Shown here in pieces: positions 8,082-14,602 of a stretch of 14,602 nucleotides of DNA (its first letter is position 1; each line of letters begins with the position of its first letter). Below the pieces are notes generated by a model. That model was not told the origin of the DNA. It worked only from the letters and a program-made list of their open reading frames with translations, and ran no database searches. Where the stretch lies: the NCBI GenBank assembly GCA_022385805.1, contig MU277845.1:1-14602 (forward strand). Reading direction: 5' to 3'. The stretch comes from Pilatotrama ljubarskyi. Taxonomy: Eukaryota > Basidiomycota > Agaricomycetes > Polyporales > Polyporaceae. Position numbers and translations under genes: made by a program.

Positions 8082-8112
8082 CCTTGTCTTCTCTGCGCAA
8101 CCGAACGGGGCC
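8082..8112 (-). repeat. Right terminal inverted repeat (31 bp)
   Basis: Reads CCTTGTCTTCTCTGCGCAAC on the + strand and ends CGAACGGGGCC. It is complementary to 4438-4468 with one mismatch and is followed by TTA. Confidence 0.93.
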
Positions 8113-8115
8113 TTA
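8113..8115. other. Right TTA target-site duplication
   Basis: TTA directly after the right terminal repeat, matching 4435-4437. Confidence 0.9.
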
Positions 8116-8748
8116 CAGGGCTAGTACAATATGTATTGTACATGTGGTTCTGACTTTATGAGTGCTCACTCAGTATGATTGCATTTAGCTTGAGAGTAGC
8201 TTTGAAATGATAGATAATACATCATTTCTTCCTATAGTCTTCATATAGAACCCTTGCAGGAAGGGTTTGATTGCCAGTTATAAGCTCTTCAGAGTGAGTA
8301 GAGTGCAGATTGTAGACACAATTCTTACTGTGTAAGTGCACACTTACTACCATCCTACCATCAGATTCAGCTCAAAAGCAGTGCACTATTGAGATATGAT
8401 ACGTCATATTTTGCCAGACAAGGCATGAAAGAAGGGTCAATCCACCACTAAATGACTTTTCAATAACAAATGAAGGTTGAATTGTACCTGCAGATCTGAC
8501 TGTACGGGTGTGCACTTACCACCATAATATTTAGCTCGAAAGGAGCTTCAAAATGATATATGATATGTCATGTTTTGTTATGCACAAGTTGTAGAAGGAG
8601 CCAACTTACCACTGAAAAAACTAACAAGAGTGAGTAAGTCTCAAATCATGAGTGCAGTTCTTATTGTATAAGCACGCTAATAGTACCATTAGATTCTGCT
8701 TGAAAACAGCTTTCCAACGGTATGTAATATGTCCTATATTGTGTAGTA
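8116..8748 (+). repeat. Right arm of the degenerate ~165-bp tandem repeat
   Basis: Four units are visible, with anchors at about 8187 (AGCTTGAGAGTAGCTTTG), 8369 (AGCTCAAAAGCAG), 8533 (AGCTCGAAAGGAGCTTC) and 8698 (GCTTGAAAACAGCTTTC). Spacings are about 182, 164 and 164. Each anchor is followed after 10-20 bases by a GATATRTCAT-like stretch and TTTTG. Taking out the Harbinger element puts the last left anchor about 154 bases before the first right one, close to the period. The array stops abruptly at about 8748, where GC-rich sequence begins. Confidence 0.72.
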
Positions 8749-8806
8749 ACGGCCCGGGCGCGGAGCCGTCCCCCTGCTGCACTCAAATAGGCACCCAACC
8801 TTTTCG

Positions 8807-8822
8807 CGGACTTCGGAGTCCG
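8807..8822. repeat. Short hairpin after the cysteine-motif gene
   Basis: CGGACT-TCGG-AGTCCG, a perfect 6-bp stem one base past the stop codon of the - strand gene. The words resemble those in the neighbouring LTR (GTCCG, CGGACTTCGG), so this may be an LTR scrap and not a functional hairpin. Confidence 0.35.
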
Positions 8823-8823
8823 T

Positions 8824-9820
8824 TCACTGCTTGAGCGCGGTGTTGACAGCCTTGGTGACTGCACCCTTGATCAGGCACAGGTCCTCCGTGACCAACTCCT
8901 TGCGGAGTTCAACCTCCTCATCGAGGAAACAGTAGAGCTGTGCGATAGCCCTACGCGTCTTCTGTCCCTCGACGAGAAGGTGGTCCAGGAGCTCTCGGTT
9001 GGAGAGCTCCATCGGGACTGCGGACCAACTCCGCCCCTCACGGGCCAAGGAGACCCGAAGGTCATCCCCTGCGTTCGCCGCACCCTCCTCCGCTGTGTCC
9101 TCGTGTCCTTTCCCGCACCCTTCTCCACCATCTTCTCCACTACCTTCGCAGACGATGGTCCCGCAACCTCCTTGCCCTTTCTCTTCGCCGTGGATGGGGT
9201 TGGCGTCAGCTCCTCGTCACCATCCCCAGCAGTCGGGGCGGACTTCTTAGCCTGCTTGGGCGCGCGGCTCGTCGGCTCCTCCTGTTTCCAGTAATGGCAG
9301 GCCTGGATCTCCGCGTCTGCGATGCCCTTGGCGTTCTTGCACTTTGCCTGCCACTTCTGGCAGGGCAAGCAGGAAGAGATCCGTGGGCCGTCGCCGAGCC
9401 GGCACTCCAGGTTCAACCGCATGCAGCGGTCGCAGAATTGCCTAAGACAAACAAGTTAGCACCAACTCTGTACTCCGACCTCCGCACTACACACCTGGGG
9501 ACGTAGAAAACGAGGGGCAGTTCCCTGTCCGGCTGCGGTACCTCAATGGTGGGACCCACCTCTGAGTCGTCCTCCACCGCCGCCACCTTACACTTCTTGC
9601 TGGCCTCTGCGGCCTTCGGCGTACCCTCCATCTTCTTCTTCCTCGCCTCCTCCACCTTCTTCTCCGCCTTCCTCTTCTCCTTCTCCGCCTTGCGCACCTC
9701 CTCCACCTTTCGCACCTCCTCTGTGCGGATCTCTTCCTCGGCCTCCCTCCTCAGTGCTTCCAGCTCCGCCTCCTTGGCGCGGAGTCGCTCGGCGGCAGAC
9801 ATCGAGGGCGTGGTGGACAT
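8824..9820 (-). pseudogene. Gag-like or zinc-cluster protein with coiled coil, frameshifted
   Basis: The gene reads on the - strand from ATG 9820. Exon 1 (9820-9495) has MSTTPSMSAAERLRAKEAEL, then a long Glu/Lys/Arg-rich coiled coil (residues 9-70). The 53-bp intron 9494-9442 has GT-AG ends and a GCTAAC branch site. Exon 2 opens with two cysteine motifs, C112-X2-C115-X6-C122 and C133-X2-C136-X6-C143, which resemble a metal-binding nucleic-acid module. A Lys-rich linker (KRKGKEVAGPSS) follows. Around 9107-9113 (GGAAAGG) one base seems lost; the next frame continues with SWSAVPMELSNRELL, helical sequence and a TGA at 8826-8824. The intended length would be about 314 residues. I do not know the family by name. 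It resembles multi-copy proteins of agaricomycetes and could be a retroelement Gag, given the LTR 220 bases upstream. Confidence 0.6.
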
Positions 9821-9904
9821 GGCGACGACGAGGGGATGTGGACTGGGTCGATGGCGGTAGTTGGGGCGAGAGAGGCGAAGTCTAATCCCACTCCCCGTGC
9901 TTGG

Positions 9905-9910
9905 TTTATA
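9905..9910 (-). promoter_or_regulatory. TATAAA upstream of the cysteine-motif gene
   Basis: TATAAA on the - strand, 85-90 bases before the ATG at 9820. It suits a core promoter, although an LTR upstream would supply its own. Confidence 0.35.
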
Positions 9911-10041
9911 TGCTGAAACTTTCCCTATCTCGATCTTGACCCTGACTCCAACTCCGTACTCCTTTTCCAGTATGTTTCTATTCCGACCCCGTATGTTGTT
10001 ATTCATAGGCCCTCAAGGGTTTGGGCCTAGAGGGAGGGCAC

Positions 10042-10688
10042 TGTTACATACCGTGCCCGAGCTCGAAGTCCGCACCCGTACTCCGCCGTACTCCGCCGTA
10101 CTCCGCTCATGTACTCCGTACTCCGCCCATCTCAATCATACTACTATTGCACCATTGCCTCATGTTCGTTCTCTAAACAATAGGTCTATTGTCTTTACAC
10201 CTTACTTTCGTACTCCGCACTTGCTCCTTCCTATTCCGTACTCCTTATTGTATACAGAAACAATAAGCCCTATTTATATTTATACTGCTCCGGAATGTAG
10301 TAGATACTCAGTTTGGATATCTCGTATACCAACTCATCTGTCTACTCCGTCCCCCTTGTCCGATCTTTGCCTCAGGTCTGGTCATACTCCGTCAAGTCCG
10401 ATCTAACTTAACCTATTGCACTTCTGTCCCGTTATCTTCCGTCTCATCTCCGTTCCTCCCAATCCTCCCTTCCGAAGATCTTGTCTGCATTCCATACTCC
10501 GAAGTTGCGGTATTAACTCCGAGCCCGTCCCCAAATCAACTCCTATCCTAAATTGAGGACAACTGTCGTGAACCCGTGCGTTGCCAATAGCTTCGCAGAA
10601 GTCCTTCCCCATGCGTACTCCGATCTCCGGACCAACTTCGATCTCGTACTCCGATCTCCGGAGTCCCGAAGTCCGCACAGTCCTAACA
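10042..10688 (-). mobile_element. LTR related to the solo LTR at 5226-5791
   Basis: Read on the - strand it begins TGTTAGGACTGTGCGGACTTC and ends GGGCACGGTATGTAACA. The starts (TGTTAGGAC) and ends (GGCACGG...A(T)G(T)(A)ACA) match those of the LTR at 5226-5791, while the middle differs. It has TATAAATATAAATA on the - strand near 10276-10290 and 12 copies of ACTCCG on the + strand, many as GTACTCCG. There is no exact 5-bp duplication (GGCAC left, GTACT right), so it is not a simple solo LTR. It lies where the 5' LTR of a - strand element containing the gene at 9820-8824 would be. Confidence 0.65.
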
Positions 10689-11085
10689 GTACTGAGCTAC
10701 ATATTTTTCGAGGACGGAGGCCACAGGCGATGTGTTACCAGTCATGTGGTAACTATTTTGCAAATGGTAATAACACCCATCTCATACCTCATCAATCATG
10801 CATGCCAGGAATGGCCCACTCCCCCCAAGTAGCATGTAGGACATGGGCCAGGGGGGGGGGGGAAATACGCTGTACCGTAGGTGTGGATTGCGAGTATAGA
10901 GAACATGTGATATCTGCATCAGCATCACAGGCATGGACTGATCATCAGGTCTGTGCACTGCATGCTTCCAATGCAGGTATGCTGTGACAGCAGGTCATCG
11001 GATTGATATTGTGTGCTCCTGCTGACCCCACCTCTGCACCTGCCCAGCGTGCTGCGGCTTCTGACGCAAATGCCAGTCACAGATA
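10689..11085. other. No recognised gene; contains a run of 12 G
   Basis: Reading frames here are short and unlike known proteins. The run of G at 10851-10862 followed by AAA could be an old polypurine tract, but no LTR start follows it. Confidence 0.35.
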
Positions 11086-11526
11086 TTGTGGCACTGCTCC
11101 ATGTATCTGGAATTTGCCACAGCTCCAGACCATGAGTGCTTTGAGCGCATCGTGGCATTGATGATGCCCAAGGATGAACTTTTCGTCACCCTTGCACTGC
11201 TCACCAAATATTCTCTTCAATACCTCTTTAGGTTTTGGAGCAAATGTGGGCACCCTGATTTCTATGCACAAGGGGTGGAGATGATCAGCGATGAATACAT
11301 CATCAATCGCGACAAATACCGTGAGGTACTCGCAGGCATCAAGATGAATTCTGTAAATGTGAATAACAAGGCAACTCACCTCACGGCTACGTTGAGATGC
11401 CACTGGATTCTTTGCCGATTTTTACTCACACAAAACAAGACTCTCCGTGTAGGTGTGAGGCAAATAATCTTGGACGGTTCACATATCTATAACATGAGAG
11501 TGGAGACGAAACCTGTCCGCCTATAA
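11086..11526 (+). other. Unassigned open frame, with an antisense frame of similar length
   Basis: A 146-codon + strand frame (YLEFATAPDHECFERIVAL, then GVEMISDEYIINRDKYREVL) is overlapped by a 108-codon - strand frame at 11403-11077 (FAPKPKEVLKRIFGEQCKG). Neither shows a motif I recognise, and neither continues into obvious exons. Which strand, if either, was coding cannot be decided by eye. The region may be a decayed transposon gene. Confidence 0.25.
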
Positions 11527-13130
11527 GAGCTGTGTGGACCTAAACTCTACCTGGTGCTGCTTGGAGGGGAAGGAGAACTCAAGCCTCACTACAGCGCAAC
11601 TATTATTCTCGACCAGAAGGCACTGTGTGCGCTCCACAACATGCTGCAAATCCTACGCTTCTCTCTGGAGTGCCTATCAGGTCTGTGATCTGACCTCGGG
11701 AGATGGAGATTTTGCATGAGTGAGAATGTCATGATGCCCTCGTCAAGGCCCAGGTGCACTGCTGAATTTACTCACTTTTACAGGGCCCATGTGCAGTGTC
11801 AAACGAGCACCTGTTGCCGTTCTTGACTTGAACTGATGAAGGGCCTTGGTCACCACCCAGTAGTGTCTATGGCTGATGCGTGAGGCGTCACTTGGTGGTC
11901 GTCAGGACAGTGGTCATCAGGATGCGCTCATGTTCTCTGCCTCATGTGCAGGCAGCCTGTTGTTCGTCCTTGTACAGTGGTGCTTCACTGTTTAGTGTTG
12001 ACTCACCTCGAACATGGCCTTCTCTATGTACCTGCTTAGTCCTGCTCATCTGTTTCCATATTTCTCACATTTGCAACTTCCTTCCTGAACCCTGGCTTGT
12101 CCATCGTGTGTTGTCGTGTGCATCATATTCTCGTCTTCATTCTGCCTCCGTGTTCTGCCAGCTCTGTTCCCCTTCTAGCCTTCACACTTGATCCTCTATG
12201 GGCCGTCTGTCCAACTGTGTTTGCAATCTTGTCTCTCCATTGGCTCGCTCCACCCTTCATGCCTCCATGCTCATTCATGAGCATTGCTGTCAGGCCAGCC
12301 TGAGTCAGGATGCTCCTGTCGAAGAGTGGCACCACCGCCATGGGCCCGGTCTGCAAGTACTAGATAGATTGTGCAAGAGTGCTGCTGCACATGTCATCCT
12401 GCGGATGTCATGTCAGATCTCACAAACACTCACTCTTGGCTAGCTGTGACATGTCAGAGACCGTGCCCGAACAATAACACAATCTAACAACTGGGCCAAA
12501 AGGCCACTATGCTGAGGCTATCAGCATAGTTGTTCCGATCTATGTAAGCAGTTCCCAATGTCATACATGCCACTCCAGCATGGATTATGACAATTGGCAA
12601 GGTTCGCTCTGTTGTTGAGCCATGCTTTATTGTCAGGGCCAATGGGCTTCTTTGCCACAGGAGCAGTCTGAATGCGTGCGTGGCACAATTTGACCTGACC
12701 TTCGAGAAGCTGGAATGCTTCTTTCATCTGTTTGAGCAACAATAAATGCGAGGACATGGTGTGATGAAGGGTTACAGGCACACACATCATGTGCAAGTTC
12801 ACCAGCTTCCTCATTTGGTAAGCAAACATATGTGTTTTACTCAGTCACAAGCTATGGGGCATGGGGTATCACAGGTTTATGGGTTATGTGGTCAATCTCC
12901 CCCTGTCCCAACTCGACAAGGCCGGAATCCTTTGGGTTATCACAGGTTAGGGGGTACAAGAGGTATGGGTTAGGAGGGTGTTGACTGTATGTGATATCAT
13001 CTTGCACTGATTGCTGAAGCTGTAGCTCTGAATGGGTGCACGGAATGTGGGCGCTAATAGTAGTGCCTGCCAGTGAAGAGCTCTATCAACCCTGACCCTC
13101 AGCTTTATCCACTACTAGTCAGTCACTGTA
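11527..13130. other. About 1.6 kb without a recognised gene
   Basis: I see only short or compositionally odd frames. A 102-codon - strand frame at 12829-12521 (HLLLLKQMKEAFQLLEGQVK, later ANCHNPCWSGMYDIGNC) has a degenerate cysteine/histidine cluster near its end. It could be a gag fragment, but this is weak. A loose repeat of GGGTTATCACAGG / GGGTATCACAGG words occurs at 12855-12960. Confidence 0.4.
12506..12530. repeat. Perfect 10-bp hairpin
   Basis: ACTATGCTGA and TCAGCATAGT enclose the 5-base loop GGCTA. No neighbouring gene explains it. A stem this long with so short a loop is uncommon but not decisive. Confidence 0.45.
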
Positions 13131-13199
13131 CATATTGCACTTCAGAATCTTCATTGTCATCCTCTGTCCTGTCTGCTCTTCACATATGATTGCTCTATC

Positions 13200-13653
13200 C
13201 CTCAAATATGCCACATCTTCTTCCTTGGCAACCCTCCCTCCAGTGACCCCATCGCTCACAAACTCAAATGTGACCGCAAGACTGTGCGTCAAACCCTACA
13301 AACATTTGTGATGACAGGTGACCTCCACTGCCACAATCTCAGCCATCGGGACGTTGATCATCTTAAGATCATGATTAGCCAATGATGCCCAATGCAAGGC
13401 AGCTCCGCAGGCCTCCGCCCGGACAGTGTATAGATACCTTTCAGAGCTGAATGGCAGGGTACCCCAGGCAAAGCTGTATCTCTCCAAGCTCAACGAGAGG
13501 CAGCAGAGCATTTGGGCGCGGGACATGGCGAAATGGGACCTCCAGAAACTGAGGCTCACCATCTTCTTGAATGAATGCAAGTTCAATCTCTTCAGTGGGA
13601 ATGGGAGGCAGTGGTGTCGTAGAAGAGTGGGCAAGGCATACAGTCCTATATGG
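13200..13653 (+). pseudogene. Tc1/mariner transposase relic
   Basis: Two frames are needed. The first (13200-13382) reads HIFFLGNPPSSDPIAHKLK, then CDRKTVRQTLQTFVMTGD, the helix-turn-helix DNA-binding region of Tc1-type transposases; it ends at a TGA (13383-13385). From about 13384 frame 1 continues with SARTVYRYLSELNG, then ARDMAKWDLQKL and IFLNECKFNLFSGNGRQWCR. In the family that last stretch is normally (F/S)DESKFNLFxxDGRxxxxR, and its first aspartate is a catalytic residue. Here it is asparagine. After GKAYSP the similarity stops and the remaining two thirds of the DDE domain are missing. The copy is dead three times over. Confidence 0.75.
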
Positions 13654-13911
13654 GTCCTTGGAACACCCAAATTTTCCGACATCTGTGCTGTCGAATACCG
13701 GCTTCCTCGCACAGATGGGGACATACTTGCAGTAGGTCACCTCTCATTTCTATCCTACCTCGAGGTTTCAGGATATACATGTCCTCTGTGCATGAGATCG
13801 AGAGCTATCAGTACAAAAAGTTGTTATCATGCACTTCCCTAGTCCTCGGGACAGGTCACGTCACGCAGAGGCATTACGAAATGTGGTAGGTGATATAATC
13901 TAATCTACGGA

Positions 13912-14595
13912 TCAGTCGTCCATGTCTGATCCCGATCCCGAGTTCTCGTCCTCATCCCCGTCGTCCCCTTCATCACCATCTGTGGGCTCCCCGTCTCTCC
14001 TCAACACCTGAAGTTTCGGCTTCGGGGGCAATCTCTCGAGCTGTCCTAACAGAGGCTTGCTCCACCCCGGTCGGCGGCCCTCCTGCTTCGCAAGCTGCTT
14101 CTCCTGCTCCCACTGAGAGAGAGCATCCTTATACCGCATCCTTTGCGCTTCCACTCGTTTATCCCGGGCCGCCTTGAGCTTCCTCCATTCCTCCAATGAT
14201 TCCTGATACTTCTCCTTCTCTGCTTTCTCTCTCTCCTGGGCTGCGTTGTGCTTGATCACAGAAGAGAAGAACTCCTCCCCAGTCATGAGCCATGGAAGGC
14301 CGTCACTGACCAGCTTACGCCGCTTCCTCCCCTCCTTCTCCGCTTGGCTCTGGAGCTTTCCCTGCACCCGATCAACGTACAACGTCTGTAAGACTGTCGC
14401 AGCCTGGGTGGTCACAAGAGACTTCTTCCGTGCGTAGTCTCTCCGCTCGCTCTCTGCCAAGGCCTCTTGGAGTTTGCTCTCGAGGTCTATACAAGGGGCT
14501 CGATCGAGAAGTGTCTGATAGCAGCGCTTCATTGGGGAGATGGTAGCTGGGAGGTACCTGTTAGCTGCAGTGCGCCTCAGAGCGATCACAATGGC
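13912..14595 (-). CDS. C-terminal exon of a probable pogo/CENP-B-type DDE transposase
   Basis: A 227-codon - strand frame runs from the right edge to a stop at 13914-13912. Its highly charged helical region (KEGRKRRKLVSDGLPWLMTG, then EEWRKLKAARDKRVEAQRMR and PPKPKLQVLRR) and acidic tail (DGDEGDDGDEDENSGSG) resemble the C-terminal tails of fungal pogo/Fot1-like transposases of the DDE_1 family. These follow the CENP-B-like DNA-binding and DDE domains. Upstream at 14598-14596 the frame meets a TAG that is also the end of ACATAG, so an intron acceptor there is likely and the exon would begin GCC ATT. The catalytic part must lie outside the window. There is no independent proof of the family in this fragment. 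Confidence 0.55.
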   Translation of the reverse strand, partial: AIVIALRRTAANRYLPATISPMKRCYQTLLDRAPCIDLESKLQEALAESERRDYARKKSLVTTQAATVLQTLYVDRVQGKLQSQAEKEGRKRRKLVSDGLPWLMTGEEFFSSVIKHNAAQEREKAEKEKYQESLEEWRKLKAARDKRVEAQRMRYKDALSQWEQEKQLAKQEGRRPGWSKPLLGQLERLPPKPKLQVLRRDGEPTDGDEGDDGDEDENSGSGSDMDD

Positions 14596-14602
14596 CTATG
14601 TC

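Larger units (their letters stand above)
4438..8112 (+). mobile_element. Complete PIF/Harbinger DNA transposon
   Basis: The element is 3675 bp including a 566-bp LTR nested in it. It is bounded by 31-bp terminal inverted repeats with one mismatch and flanked by TTA duplications. It carries the two genes that define the superfamily: a DDE transposase (DDE_Tnp_4 type) on the + strand and a Myb/SANT-like DNA-binding protein on the - strand. They converge with a 92-bp gap between stops. In studied PIF/Harbinger elements the Myb-like protein helps the transposase enter the nucleus and bind the ends. Apart from the LTR insertion and one apparent frameshift near the transposase N-terminus, the coding capacity looks intact, so the element was probably active recently. 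Confidence 0.93.

Noticed and set aside
4131..8748. CRISPR-like array
   Set aside because: Units are degenerate, 155-180 bp long and without short identical repeats or uniform spacers, and the genome is eukaryotic.
9546..9860. + strand frame opposite the coiled coil of the cysteine-motif gene
   Set aside because: Serine/phenylalanine-rich mirror of a Glu/Lys-rich coiled coil; a classic antisense shadow.
10812..10862. TGGCCCA ... TGGGCCA with C and G runs as a hairpin
   Set aside because: The C run lies inside the loop and the G run outside the stem, so they cannot pair in a nested structure.
12855..12975. GGTTAGG and GGGTTAGGAGGG words resembling telomere repeat TTAGGG
   Set aside because: Only one or two imperfect copies, embedded in loose GGGTTATCACAGG-type repeats and far from a chromosome end. 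Not a telomeric tract.
13441..13740. - strand frame opposite the Tc1 relic
   Set aside because: The + strand carries recognisable Tc1 motifs in the same interval; the - strand has none.
1..14602. tRNA or rRNA genes
   Set aside because: No cloverleaf with conserved arms or rRNA core sequence was found by eye on either strand; a covariance-model scan was not possible.

Overview
The window looks like repeat-rich, largely non-genic DNA of a basidiomycete fungus, most likely an agaricomycete. The evidence is a chromodomain-bearing Ty3/gypsy element, a two-gene PIF/Harbinger transposon with compact 49-79 bp GT-AG introns, a Tc1/mariner relic, and the C-terminal end of a probable pogo-like transposase. 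I see no ordinary host metabolic gene and nothing bacterial. The species assignment is inference; no search was run.

Left part (1-3816): the window opens in the 3' end of an LTR (1-46) that sits directly against the interior of a Ty3/gypsy gag reading frame (48-860). A degraded pol follows. A short N-terminal piece (946-1101) is separated from the protease part (1954-2680) by about 850 bp of TTCGC/GCGAA-rich DNA bounded by CCGGTG direct repeats. The protease carries a TGA stop. Reverse transcriptase, RNase H and the integrase core are deleted, and the frame resumes in the integrase C-terminus and chromodomain (2681-3511). A polypurine tract and a probable 3' LTR (3540-3816) close the element.

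Centre (about 4131-8748): a degenerate tandem repeat of roughly 155-180 bp is split by a complete PIF/Harbinger element (4438-8112). That element has 31-bp terminal inverted repeats with one mismatch and a TTA target duplication. It encodes a DDE transposase on the + strand (4854-6668) and, convergently, its Myb/SANT-like partner protein on the - strand (7767-6761). The transposase is interrupted in exon 2 by a solo LTR (5226-5791) with an ATGTA target duplication. Removing the LTR and one duplication copy restores an exact reading frame with all DDE/E residues. This gives a relative order: satellite, then Harbinger, then LTR.

Right part (8749-14602): a - strand gene with a coiled coil and two CX2CX6C cysteine motifs (9820-8824, one frameshift) lies just downstream of a second, related LTR (10042-10688, - strand). 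Together they could be the 5' half of a truncated LTR element. About 2.4 kb (10689-13130) holds no gene I can identify. A Tc1/mariner relic (about 13200-13650, +) and the C-terminal exon of a probable pogo-like transposase (14595-13912, -) end the window.

The most interesting objects are the dated nest of insertions, the TTCGC/GCGAA-rich insert at 1102-1953, and the LTR family with arrays of CGGAGT words that recurs three times in the window.
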